NCBI RefSeq assembly: GCF_009389715.1
Contig: NW_024067666.1
Span: 661,001 to 725,000, forward strand
From: Phoenix dactylifera
Lineage: Eukaryota > Streptophyta > Magnoliopsida > Arecales > Arecaceae
Direction of reading: 5' to 3'
DNA: 64,000 nucleotides
The notes beneath the pieces were generated by a model. That model did no database searches, had not been told where the DNA came from, and saw nothing but the letters and a program-made list of their open reading frames with translations. Made by a program: the position numbers and the translations under genes. This document shows, one piece after another, positions 38,201 through 55,400 of this stretch (position 1 is the first letter of the stretch; each line of letters opens with the position of its first letter).

Positions 38201-41200
38201 TGTTATAATATGAAAAATGTGCCAAAATTTACATGCTGCCAATTAAAGCTTAAGAGTACCCAAAGTTCTACTTGATTTCAATCCATGAACACTAGGGCAT
38301 GACTGATGTTTTAGATTACAAGACAAATAGTTGGTCATCATGTTTTATTAATTCAAAAAAATTTACCAATATAAGAAGTATGGTTAATTTGATATAATAC
38401 ACACCATCAAGTTTTTTATTTAATACTATGTTGAGATGAAATGTATGGCATGAAGGCCAACATATTTATTGGTTCAAAAATTATTGACAATATAAAATAA
38501 CATTTGAATTTGACAATAATATATAACATCAAGTCTTTTATTGAATAATAAGATTGAGTTTTTTAGCCTCTTAGAACCACAAAGTCATGTTAGAAGCGCT
38601 TTATGAGAGAGAATAATTGGTATAAGACTATGATAATATCAATGTGTTATTATATAAGTTCATTTCTTGATACACAGTTTTTAATATAACTAGTCATGCA
38701 AACAACATATAAACAAAATAATGGACCCCTATGTGCAATGCACATGCCAAAATAGCAATAGCTTTCAAGTAGTTACATAAAAAAATTTGTACACGATGTC
38801 GGATTTGGACATATCAATATCTTCACTAGCAATCTCAATAAAAACTGAGTTTAGGAGAATATTGAGTTTGGGGGAATGTGTTCATGTAATGCACAAAACC
38901 ACTAGTAATGGCAGTATATACTAGGGAGCAAGGTTCGCCGTACCGGTACCGGTACCGAACCCCGAACCGGTGCCGCATTAGTATAGTACGGTATACAGTA
39001 CGTCAGACATACCGACATTGGCGTACTGATATCGGTACCCATCGGTATAGATACGGTACGTCCGGTACTTACCGGTACAGCATACCATGCTAGGGAGCTT
39101 GATGTTAGCACTGGAATGTATTGCTTGATATTTGAAGCTCAGCATGGCACGAGACAAGGTGGAGGAAAAACATATAAAAATATAAATGGATAGAACCATG
39201 AAATGCTGTACCGGCCCGTACCGGCCGGTACGTACTGGTCCGGTCCTAGACCAGTACCGGAACCACAAGAATATCGGTATTTTCCGATTTTTTAGCCGAA
39301 CCGGCCGGTACGGAGCCCGTACCGGTCGGTACCGGCCTCGTAACCACAGCGCCTCGCCCTGTGATTTTTGAAACCACCGCGTACCGGCCGGTACCGGTAC
39401 GTACCGGACCGGCCACCGGTACGCCGACCAATACCGGTACAGCGGACCTTGGATAGAACTATTCCTGTTCAAGCCTAAAATTATCAGAATTCTAGACAGG
39501 TGATCTAATACCTACATGCAATCAAAATAGACAAGCATTAGATGGAAACATACATAGAATCATCTGTTTTGGATAAACAATGAAAATGTTTTCACTTTAG
39601 GCCATGACCAGCACATGTTTGTCCCCCCACCCCCCGGTTCACAAAAAAAAAAAAAAAACTTATAGTAGATGACGTTTCTCCAAAAAACCAAATATCACAA
39701 AAAAAGTTATTAACCAAAAAAAGATCTATAGATTTTAACACAGTAGTTGACAATAAGTACAAAGCCAGTTATGTGAAATGTCTTTTCAAGTAAAGACAAT
39801 AGGCATGCGGCCAAGATGAAATTACGCGATTTTTGAAAACAACAAAAATCTACAGAAAATTTGGCTGCAGAACTTTTGCTCTCAAGTGCAAGTACATGAA
39901 TGCATGATGGGATCTATATAAGTACCTCAATACATCAGTTGTGTGTCCTGATGGAAATTCACCTCCAAAGACGGAAATCCTCTGACCAGTAGTAACATCC
40001 CACAAAACACATGTCTGATCACCTGAGCTGGTAATTAGCCGAGTTTCCTGATCTGGAACAAACTGACATGATGATACATAGCCCTTGTGCCCAGTAAGTA
40101 TTCTTGATATTGGTATGTTCCCATCTCTATCGACTTGAGAATTGAGATTGAAAATAGAGCATGCGCTATCAAGACCACCACATGCAACAGATTGACCATT
40201 GGGAGCAAAGGCACATGTCATGACCCATGCACAATGAAGCTTTATGGCATGTGTTTTCTGGCTTGTTAAGGCATTCCATACAATTAATCTCCCATCTTGA
40301 GAAGCGCTAACAATCCGATTCCTTTCAAGAGTCCAATCCAATGAATAGACCTGACAAAGTTCTTAGAAAACAATGTTTATCAATTGATAACCGAGTGGCT
40401 GAAGTTGAAATATAATCTCTAAATTACTACACTAATAACTAGTATATACATGTGTAGACATCTGAATATATACACACCAACACATCTGGATGCATGCATG
40501 CTCGTGTACACATACACGCAGACAAACATAGTCACATTGATTCATTTTACTTCTAAATTAATCTTCTTGTTGGGGGCCTGACATTAATCCCAATTTGTGC
40601 TTCTTATTAATGCTTATCGTATCCCAAGAAATGTTCAAGGTTATGATTTAGAAAAATAAAGTTTGATAGACTAGTTATGTTGACTTGAGGTGAACCATAA
40701 TACATCTTTGTATGAAGAAGCAACAGATTTGAGATATTGTTCACTTATCATCATTTTTTTTTTTGAATTCAGTTTCACCTATCAAACATTTATCACGGGC
40801 CTTGAAATATGTGATTTCTAATTTAAGTATTTAATAATGCAGCATTTCATCACTTCCAATTACATCATATAACATATGGAAATTAAACAGTGTAAGTTGG
40901 AACAACAATGAAATGAGAACAGCCAAACATTAAAAAAAAACCTTTTAGAAAATGTATTTAAATGATCTCTAAGAATGATCTTGAAGTAAACATCAGTGGT
41001 TGCTAATTTTGGATTCTATGCTTGATTTGCATAGAGCGAAAAAGTTTTTAGGTCACCTTCATGCAGGGGACCCATTAAGTTTCAGACATGTATATTAAGA
41101 ATATATCTTTTCGCCTTCTTTCACATCACATCGACCTTCTCCAGTTCCGTAATTCGAGCATACACATAAAAAGAGGAAAAAGGACAAGAGCTACATGGTC

Positions 41201-41685
41201 TCCAGTCCAAAACGCAAAACAATTTCACTACTTAGTTCCAGATAGCCATGAAAAGATAATTTTCAGACAACATACTGAACTGACCTGACTAAAGAAAAAA
41301 AGAAACGACGGAATGAAATCGCAAAAAAAAAAAAAAAACACCTTTATCGGAAAAAAAATAAATATCAACGAACGATTCAACCAACCTTCCCCGTATGACC
41401 CTGCAAGGTCCTACAGCAAACCAGATCCGTGGAGCCAAAGCAAATCGCGGTTTTCCCATGGCTCCTAGCATATCCAGCAACTAAAAAGAAAAACCAAAGG
41501 AAAAAAATCAAACCAAAATTCTCAAGAGAAAAAAACGACGAGGGAAAAAAAAAAGGCAAGAACCAGGAGAGAATTCAACCATCGGTGTCGAGAAGCGCCT
41601 GCCTCCTCTGCTTCAACCGCTCTCGCAGAGCGTTCACGGTCGCCGTCGCGGCGATATGCCGCTCCTTCAGCTCAGCAACAGACAT
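32224..41685 (-). CDS. AGB1: Heterotrimeric G-protein beta subunit (AGB1 type), 6 exons, complete
   Basis: WD40 protein that pairs with G-gamma at the plasma membrane and signals in plant development, immunity and stress. Exons in transcript order: 41685-41580, 41480-41386, 40350-39926, 37249-36886, 33346-33233, 32259-32224. They total 1140 nt, 379 aa, normal for plants. Residues about 4-35 form the N-terminal coiled coil that binds G-gamma ([22 protein letters not shown]). A seven-bladed propeller follows; visible pieces include [76 protein letters not shown] and [22 protein letters not shown]. All splice sites are GT/AG and phases match. The start is the ATG opening MSVAELKE. The last exon is only 36 nt (11 codons and stop). 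Three large introns carry transposons without disturbing exons. Confidence 0.97.
34520..34665. repeat. GGTACC-rich segment, probable degenerate hAT-type MITE
   Basis: Dense in ggtacggtac, accggtac and gaaccggtac words, like the two better-defined elements at 38929-39089 and 39197-39451. I could not find convincing terminal repeats or target duplication here, so the borders are approximate. Confidence 0.45.
34891..35153 (+). repeat. 5' LTR of the TRIM
   Basis: 263 bp, TG...CA ends; differs from the 3' LTR at one position seen (35056). Confidence 0.92.
35239..35501 (+). repeat. 3' LTR of the TRIM
   Basis: 263 bp, TG...CA ends, followed directly by the target duplication GCACC. Confidence 0.92.
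38929..39089. mobile_element. Small hAT-type MITE, GGTACC-rich, copy A (161 bp)
   Basis: Ends CAAGGTTCGCCGTACCGGTA and, inverted, CATGGTATGCTGTACCGGTA: 16 of 20 match. Flanked by the 8-bp direct repeat CTAGGGAG at 38921-38928 and 39090-39097; the next base also matches, so a 9-bp duplication is possible and a Mutator-like origin is an alternative. The interior is dense in ggtaccggtacc-type words. No coding capacity. Confidence 0.75.
39197..39451. mobile_element. Small hAT-type MITE, GGTACC-rich, copy B (255 bp)
   Basis: Begins CATGAAATGCTGTACCGG and ends with the inverse of CAAGGTCCGCTGTACCGG. Flanked by the 8-bp duplication GATAGAAC at 39189-39196 and 39452-39459. The shared CA...TG ends, 8-bp target duplication and GCTGTACCGG inner TIR place it in the same family as copy A, 107 bp away. 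Interior is self-complementary ccggccggtacc-type sequence. No coding capacity. Confidence 0.8.
40351..41385 (-). other. G-beta intron 2 (1.0 kb)
   Basis: AT-rich non-coding sequence with tatatacat/acacatac low-complexity words near 40440-40530; no element recognised. Confidence 0.6.
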
Positions 41686-41980
41686 CTATAAACCCTAACC
41701 CCAACCACACTGCTTGAAAAGATCAGCGTTCTCCGGCCATGACCGGCTTCCCTGGAGCTCGATCCGAGTCCTAATCCTCCATCCCTGCTCCGAGAACCCC
41801 AGTCTCGAAGCAGAACGGAGGGCGAAGCCGATCTAGGGTTAGGGTTCGCAGTGGAGAGGGGCGAATCGGAGGCGAAGACAACCGGTGCCGGTCCTCCCGG
41901 ACCAGAGGGCACGAGAAAGAGGATAGCGACAAGGGAAGATGGCAGGTAGCGAGAGAGAAGAAAGAAGAGAGGAGAGCTTG

Positions 41981-42055
41981 GTGACGTCGGAGACTATTTA
42001 AAGCAAGCAGCGAAGAAGCAGTGGGTGGTGACGTCGGAGTATTCAAAGGAGGCAG
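41981..42055 (-). promoter_or_regulatory. G-beta upstream region with duplicated TGACGTCGG motif and TATA-like box
   Basis: On the minus strand TTTAAATAG lies at 41994-42002, about 310 bp upstream of the ATG, and could be a TATA box. Two copies of gtgacgtcggag start at 41981 and 42028 (47 bp apart), each followed by an att[t/c]aaa word and then gcagcg, so the segment is an imperfect tandem duplication. TGACGTC is a palindromic bZIP-type (TGACG) element. The sequence between here and the ATG is GC-rich, consistent with a 5' leader. Regulatory function is inferred only. Confidence 0.4.
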
Positions 42056-48058
<6,003 letters not shown>

Positions 48059-48066
48059 GACCCATA

Positions 48067-48375
48067 TAGAGATGGGCACTGGGCCGGGCCGCCCATGGCC
48101 CGGCCCGGCCCGGCACGAAGCGGGCCGTGCCAGGCACGACCCGCTTGCTACAGTAACGGGCCGTGCCTAGCACGGCCCATTAAAGAGGGCCGGGCTGGGT
48201 TACCACTTTCTGGCCCGCGGGCCGGGGCCCGGCACGGCCCATAAGGGCCTGGGCCCGGCACGGCCCGCGGGCCAGCCCGGCACGGCCCATAAGGGCCTGG
48301 GCCCGGCACGGCCCGCGGGCCAGCCGGGAACGGCCCATAAGGGCCTGAACCGGGCCAGGCACGGCCCGTCCCCCT
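48067..48375. repeat. Left subterminal GC-rich array of the hAT element, with a 48-bp tandem repeat
   Basis: Contains repeated GGCACGGCCC and GGGCCGTGCC words, some arranged as palindromes. A 48-bp tandem unit beginning cataagggcct occurs at 48240, 48288 and 48336. Short words repeated at hAT ends are known to be transposase-binding sites in other hAT elements; that role here is inference. Confidence 0.75.
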
Positions 48376-48662
48376 TAAAATAAATGGAAATAATTTTTTT
48401 AATAAATTAATAAATATTGAAAACTAAGGATTTATTAATATAAAGCCACCTTAATGATGGGGGGTTTGGCATAGACCCCTACCAGTTTATTAATTTAAAT
48501 CAAAATGGTACATGAAGGGAGGTTTGGACCTTGGTCTGACCTCCAGAATACAATAAGAAAGGAGAAAAAATAGAGATGACTCACTTTAACAATTAAAAAA
48601 ATAAAAATGTACAATTATAAAAAATTAAGAAATCTTACTAATCGTCAGTGATTCAGTATTCA

Positions 48663-50675
48663 CTATTCAGTAGTGTTTGTATCATCATCATCAGAGGATG
48701 TTGTATTATGTCCACCTTTATCTTGAAGTCTCGCCTCAGCATCCAACCAATCTTTGAAGCAGAGAAGCATCTCAACCGTTTCGCCAGTCATCCTACTTCT
48801 CTTTTCGTCAAGAACACGCCGACCTGCACTAAAAGCGGATTCCGATGCTACTGTGGACATCGGCACAGCTAAAATATCGCGTGCAATTGCAGACATAACA
48901 GGATATTGATTTTTAACACTCTTCCACCAAGATAATACATCTAGACTCTCTATTTGATTTTCATCATATGCAGACTGAAGATCATTTCGTAAATAAAATT
49001 CTAGTTCACTACTTAAAGATGAAGATGATGAAGATGAACTTGAAGCATGTGTGTGTTTTCTCTGTGCAATGAATGAAAAAATAGATGACGAACGAGAACT
49101 ACTAGAAGAAGAAATAGAGCTTTGTACGGAGAATCTAGATCCACGAATTTTTTCATCATATATAGCATAAATATCATATAGAAGTTGTTTTACCTCAATT
49201 TTAGCAGGTTCAGGATCTTGAATCATATTTTCACAGTATGCATCAAGTAAAATTAGCACGCCATTCAATTTAACTCTTGGATCAAATACAGCAGCTAAGT
49301 TATGCATAGGACATATCTTGTCCCAATACTCATTCCATTTAGATTCCATTTGTTCAATAATAGGCATTAAAACATCATCGTATCTATGTTCTGCAAATTT
49401 TTGACTAATTATATACGCTTGTTGTAAAAATAAACATGAAGTTGGATAATAAATACCAGAAAGAACATTAGTAGCATTATAAAAACTAAGCAAAAAATCT
49501 TCCAAAATTTTTTCTTTATTCCAATCAGTTTCAGTCAATGTAAAGCCTAATCCACGATCATTAATATATGCACTTAATAAGTTTTTATATGGGTATGCAT
49601 CATGTATCATGCTATATGTTGAGTTCCAACGAGTAATTACATCAAGTTTAAATTTTTTAAAACGTTTACCATGATTTATACATAGTTCCTTAAATAGTCT
49701 TGATCTTGAAGCATGAATAAAAGAAACTGCATTTCTAATTTTTGAAATCACATCTTGAATCATGCCCATGCCAGCTTGAACAGAAAGATTTAAGATATGA
49801 CATGCACATCTAATATGCAATAAATTTCCATTTAACATGGGATGCAATGAGTCCTTTAATAATGTAACAGCAGAATTATTATTAGATGCATTATCAAAAG
49901 TAATAGACATAATTTTATCATTAATATTATATGAACATACAGTTTGATAAATGGCATTTGAAATTTGTTGCCCAGAATGTGGAAAATCAAAAGCACGAAA
50001 AGCAAGAATACGTTTATTTAATTGCTAATCATTATCAATATAATGAGCAGTAATGGCAATAAAACAATTACTACCTACAGATGCTGACCAAATATCAGAA
50101 GTTAATGAAATTTTTACATTTAAAGTAGAGAGTGTTTCAATTAAAGTTTGTCTCATTGCTAAAAAGTTTGTCATAGCTACTCTTCTAAATGTACGCCTAC
50201 TAGTTCTTTTGTAAGCAGGTTGTAGGTTTAATTGAACATATTCTTCAAAATTAAAAGATTCACATAAACTAAAAGGCAATTCATCCTTAACTATCCATTT
50301 TACAAGTGCTTTTCTTTGATTTTCATGATTATATGCAAAATTACCTACAAGTGATCCCCCTTGTATATTAAGGGTACTTTGAGCATGAGAATCATGCATC
50401 CTATGACTCTCTTGATGTCTTTTTAAATGGCCTGTTCCCCCACTACTACTACAACTATAAAGTTTGGCACATTTTTTACATTTTGCTTTCCAGACTCCAT
50501 CAACCATAATTCTATCAAATTCATTCCATACAGCACTAGTCCTCTTACGAGAAAAGGTTTGATCTTCACTCGGTTCACTAGTTCTAGAGGAACTAGGAAC
50601 ATGGGGTTGGGGATTAGTTTCTTCTCCCTCAGAAACAGGAGGAATGCCAAAATGACTTTCCTCAAAAGATGACAT
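48663..50675 (-). pseudogene. hAT transposase, BED zinc finger type, one premature stop
   Basis: A single frame of 671 codons interrupted once by TAG at 50025-50027. The N-terminal part (50675-50028, 216 aa) has a BED-type zinc finger: AVWNEF, CKKC, then GTGHLKRHQESH. It continues to LTSDIWSASVGSNCF, with the first catalytic Asp of the RNase-H-like fold, and ends HYIDND. The rest contains SITFDNASNN (second Asp), the CACHILNLSVQ element of the insertion domain, LGFTLTETDWNKEKILEDFL, FDPRVKL, and the C-terminal dimerisation region (SWWKSVKNQYPVMSAIARD, VPMSTVASESAFSAGRRVL). The stop falls where relatives carry Trp before QLNKRIL, so a TGG to TAG change is likely. Upstream at 50028-50676 no other defect is seen. 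The transposase would excise and reinsert the element by cut-and-paste; this copy should not make the full protein. Confidence 0.92.
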
Positions 50676-51086
50676 ATCTAAATTGATGAATGCAAAAAAT
50701 AAAAACTAACCACAAGGAGGAATTGAGTAGAGGGTCAGAGGGCAGAGGTAGAGCCGAGATTCTGAGCTTCCTCTTGTGCTCTCAACAGGAGTGACCTTCT
50801 CTTCTCAACAGGAACCTCCTCTTGTGTAGCACTTGAACACTTGCTAAATGCAAACTAAAAATTAAATTGCTAGAAGAGCACTTTAGAAGAGAGAAATAGT
50901 AGTAGTAGAGAAGGAGAGAATAGTTGGTTTGGTGTGGTGAGAATGAGGGAGGAAAGGGGTATTTATAGGACTCCAAATTTTTTTCCCCAAAATACCCCTC
51001 AAATTAGCCGTTTTTGGACTGTTGGGAGGGGTATTTTGGGAAAAAACCAAAAAATAGCCGTTGGAAACGGCTATTTTCTTCCCCTC

Positions 51087-51310
51087 CTGCCAGACGGGCC
51101 GTGCCAGGCACGGCCCGTCTGGCAGCCCGTGATGGGCCGTGCCTGGCACGGCCCGTCTCGTGCCGTGTCGGGCTCGACCCGCCAATCCACGGGCCTAGGG
51201 CCGGGCCGGGCTTGGGTTTTTGGCGGAGCGGGCCGTGCCCGGCACGGCCCGTTTAGTCCGTGGCCCGGTGGGCCTGGGCCGGGCCGGCCCGGAACGGCTC
51301 GATGCCCATG
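51087..51310. repeat. Right subterminal palindromic array of the hAT element
   Basis: Contains a perfect inverted repeat with 19-bp arms and a 1-base centre (51087-51105 and 51107-51125; arm ctgccagacgggccgtgcc). Shorter copies of gggccgtgcc-N-ggcacggccc follow near 51133-51160 and 51229-51252. These could act as transposase-binding sites or hairpins; function inferred. Confidence 0.8.
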
Positions 51311-51621
51311 ACTAGACCCATACCTAACCCATTTAATAGTTTGGATCTTCGAGGCAAAAAATTTGAACTATACATGGCCCTAACCAAAAGAACCCTTGAC
51401 CCAAACTGACCCAAATAGGATTAGTTTTATGGATCGCGTCAACTTTTACCGCCCCTGCCAATTTGACCTATTTCTTAAATGGGTTATGTAGGTTGGATTA
51501 GGTTACCTATCTAATAGCAAACTAAATTCGATTTTAGATTTTTGGCCTGTACAACAAATAGATGGGGTCCCTAGTAGCTATATTTCAATACATGTATTCA
51601 ACACAACTTATTGTCACCCTA

Positions 51622-52495
51622 GTTGAGAGGTGTTAATTTTTATGATTCAATTTTTCAGGTTAGGTTGGATTGGATTTGGGCTAGGTCAAACTTTTTTTTT
51701 TTGAGTTAATCAAACTTTGATGACCTATGGGATTGGTGAGGTTAGAAAACTTAGACTAGTTTTCAGAATAAATTCGATTTTTGACTTGACTTGACCCACA
51801 GGCCTTCAAAAATTGATTAGATTACATCTAATTAGTTCAAAGTACGTGTCGATCGCATGTCAACCTGATCCATTTATAGCCCTAACAAATAGATATAGAT
51901 GTAAGTCAGATATAGATGTAAGTCACGAGAGTTATAGAAAAAAAAGACAATATATCTAAGTTCTATCTAATGAGTTATGAACCCAAAATGAATAAAAACA
52001 GATTTTACAAAAAAATAAAAAAATCTACTTTAGCTCAAACATGCTTTTTAAATAAATAATTCAATTTCAACTCTGCCATCAAGTCCTCATTCTCAACCAA
52101 ATGCGTGCATAACACATGTCCATGCACTTGTTACATCATTCTTATAACAATTCACAAGAGCATGGTATAACATCGCCAAAGACTCAAAAGTTCTAATCAT
52201 ATTGTTTATATACACACACACATACATACATACATACATATATACATAAATAAATAAATAATGAGGGATGTTTTTCTTTTGAAAAGACAAGTGGATTCTT
52301 TGGCACAATTTTGTAAATTGAAACCCAAGTGAGGGAGCGAGCCATACGAGGGTTCTGGAATCCGGACGCTTCCAAGAGAACTCCAAGGCTTCGAGTAGAG
52401 TCCTCTGTAAACCCAGTGAGTAGCTCCGTGGAGGCCCGACCCAGTGGCGTTCTGGAACCCACGACTCCCAGCGAGGGAGCCAGAGACGCGGTGCC
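51622..52495 (+). promoter_or_regulatory. Region upstream of SF3B4 including its 5' leader
   Basis: 51622-52200 is AT-rich with gggttgg/cttgacc words and no gene. A TACA/TAAA simple repeat lies at 52210-52261. From about 52330 to the ATG at 52496 the sequence is GC-rich and leader-like. No convincing TATA box chosen. Confidence 0.4.
52210..52261. repeat. Compound microsatellite (CA)n(CATA)n(AAAT)n
   Basis: Three successive simple-repeat types about 235-285 bp upstream of the SF3B4 start codon. Confidence 0.85.
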
Positions 52496-55400
52496 ATGAC
52501 CACCCGGATCACTCCCGGCGTGGGAGCCAACCTTCTCGGTCAGCACGCCCCCGAGAGGAACCAAGACGCCACCACCTACGTCGGCAATCTCGACCCCCAG
52601 GTACTCTACCCCTCCTCCTCCTCCTCTTCTATCTCTCCCCCATCTCGATTCCAGATATTCTTGCGCTCTTCTTGCGTTGGTTTCATGGCTAGGCTTTCCA
52701 GAACTTTTCATTATCTTGGTGGCATGGGGTCGATATTGTCTTTGAAAAAGGGCTCGTGGTGATCTCTTTGAGTGTAATCGCTTAGGTTTTCGTGATTAGC
52801 GCGCAATTTCCGTCTTTTCAATAAAAGTATTGCAGGATTTTCTATTGGAACGGTATATTTAGATCTTAGGTGATGCACAAAATACAAACTTCTAAAAATC
52901 TTTGTGAAGTCTTGTTAGAGAGCACTGGTTGGACTATTACTTGTTCAATTTTTCTTTCTTGAGTTGATGAGTATATTGGCGATGGTGATTTTTTTATGAC
53001 ACTTGCCATTTTGATGGTAGCTCATATGATCATGGCAGCACATGTCCTCTCAGTTTTGTTTCGTATAAGTGGTTGTCATTATCTTTGCGTATAGTAGAAT
53101 AGAGTTTTGGAGTTCCCGTTGGAACAAATAAAATAACAGGGAAAAAAATTTCCTTGATCATCCAGTGCCTGTTAGGTGATGCCTTATGATGACCCTGATG
53201 ATGTTTTCTTCCAATATGCTCTCACTTTAGGATATTTGAACCTTTTTAATAATTACATTATGACTGAAAGACGACTACTAGCTTGCATTTCTCTTGTCCG
53301 CTATTGAACTGCAGGAGATATGGTTTGATGTGGCGAGTGGGATGGTTGTAGACTGCCGTGGTTCGTGTGGCTCTGTTATGATGTATGGTGTGGCCTGCTG
53401 ATCTTGTACCCCTGCCTGGTTCGGCTTGAAATGAGGGAAAGGGGTAAACAACTGTATAGGATTGGACAATTTTTAGCTGTCTCCCCTAGTTCTCTGATGT
53501 AGCCAAGTGAAATATCCAGATTATTAAGCAACTAGTTTCCTGCAGCTGGTTGCACACAAGGTTCACATCAAAAGTTTCCAACATGGGTTTGGTGTTGACC
53601 TAGAGAATCATGTTGCAGAAACTTACTTCACGGAACTTATGTTATGCTTTCTCCAGAAAAATCCTGCCCATGTTGCATTTTCAGTCTCGGATGGTATCTT
53701 GATTGGCATTCAAAAATTAGTGATTTTTTCCTTTTAAATTACATGGCATATTTCTTCCTTTTGGATTGCTTGTAGTAATTCCGTTATCTACCTTGCTCAT
53801 TTATTTTATGTTTCCGACCATGTAAGGAATATCACAAACTAGTAATTGTGCCTTAAAACAAAAGAAACTTAGTTAAATGCCTCCCGACTTAAAGGCTAGT
53901 GAATAGTGCTTAGAAAATTGTACAAGCACATGCCAAATCAATTTTCTAGTCAACTAAACATCTTTCTTAATTGTATCTGTACCATGTCATGGAAGTACCC
54001 CTCAATGATGGATATGAAATAGAGAACATGTGTTCTGGTCTAAAATTAATTTATTATTGTTAAAGTAACTTTTTACACATTTTATTAATCTTTTCCTTTT
54101 TATCAGTGCAAGTACTTGAGTATGCAAAATCCTTTTGGTTTTGTTTTCTCTCAGACTTTATTAGGTTGCTGGGAAGATGAAAGAAAAGAAAAGATGATTA
54201 ACAGAAGGAGAAAAAGTAAATTTGTATTTTTCTCTCATTTGGTTGATCTAAGAGAATCTTGAGGTGGGCATATAGATAGGTTGGGTTAGTTATGGGTTTG
54301 GTTATATTTGGATTGGGATTTGAAGTTAGCAAATACATAACTTGTCCAAATATGATTGGTTCGAGGTAATGCCTCCCTATACTCAACCCACCTGGGTTCA
54401 GGGCAGGCATCAATCAACCTGATCAAAATTTTAAAAAATACTAAATATGCCAAATATAAAATATAATGATAAAAACCTCTTTCTCCCTTCTGCTTTCGAC
54501 CCACATCCTCACTACCTTTCTTTGCTTCTTTTTTTTTTTTAAAGAAGATATATAGGCCTAACCATCTCCAGATCTTCCACTACTTTCTTCCCTCTGAACA
54601 TTGATCCCAGTTGACAACCCTCCTCGTTGTGACTTCCATCAACAACAGCCCCGACCTGACTATTCTATGCATTCAATGATGGGATCAACAACTATAAGCA
54701 GCTATCACAGAAAGGAGAGTTGTTAGGTTTTCTTGACGTATATGTTCCAATTTCGATTTTTATTTTTTGGGTTGAAATGACTATGGAAAAACCTAGGATT
54801 TCATTGAGAATAGTGAAGGACAATTTTAGGGATTTATTGTGGGAAATGCAAGGACAAAGAGGACTTATGATGCAGGACAATTTGTAGGGCTGCCTGCTTA
54901 TGGTGGACCTAATGATTTAAAATTTTTAGAGTTTTGCTCTTTTTGGTGCTTCTTGTTCAACTTCAGAGGAGAGGGCTGAAAGAAAATTTTTGTGTATTAA
55001 AGGATGTATAGAAGTCTTCTAGGCCTGCCCTACAGTTTGGAGAACAGAGTTTGATGCTAGAAATAGTGCTTTTAGGATTTTAAGGTTAAAGTTGGGGGTT
55101 CAGTATTGTCCTAAGAATTTCAGGCAATACTGGAAGTTTCTGCAAGTTAAAGAGGGGATTTGATGAAGAAAGAAGAGGGAAAGTAAAGGAAATAGATAGG
55201 GAAAAGAGAGTAGGGAAGAATACTAGAGAAAAGAGGGAGAGAGAGAAGAGAGAAGAAAGAAACCACTTTGTTTCTCAACAATACCAACTCATACAAATTC
55301 ATCACTATCCTTCCACTATACCATGTACAAGCATGGCTTCGGCCCTAGGTAACCAAATAAAAATAAAAAGAAATTTGGCTGCCAAGTAAGTTAGAGTCTT

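Larger units (their letters stand above)
37250..39925 (-). other. G-beta intron 3 (2.7 kb), holds two small hAT-type MITEs
   Basis: AT-rich except for the two GGTACC-rich elements at 38929-39089 and 39197-39451. Nothing else recognised. Confidence 0.6.
48067..51314 (-). mobile_element. hAT DNA transposon, 3248 bp, near-complete
   Basis: Flanked by a perfect 8-bp target duplication GACCCATA at 48059-48066 and 51315-51322. Ends are TAGAGATGGGCACTGGGCCG on the left and, inverted, TAGTCATGGGCATCGAGCCG on the right, imperfect short TIRs typical of hAT. One long transposase frame on the minus strand (48663-50675) lies between GC-rich subterminal regions made of GGGCCGTGCC / GGCACGGCCC palindromes (48067-48375 and 51087-51310). 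The intact target duplication and single disabling stop suggest a fairly recent insertion and loss of autonomy. It lies in the spacer between the G-beta and SF3B4 genes. Confidence 0.93.

Noticed and set aside
38908..39472. Arg/Tyr-rich open frames up to 164 codons
   Set aside because: Produced by the repetitive ggtaccggtacc sequence of two MITEs within a G-beta intron; no domain and open on both strands.
48180..48362. 60-codon periodic frame rich in Gly/Pro/Arg/Ala
   Set aside because: Translation of the 48-bp tandem repeat at the left end of the hAT element.
50883..51311. Open frames of 80-125 codons at the right end of the hAT element
   Set aside because: They cross the palindromic subterminal array and show only low-complexity sequence.
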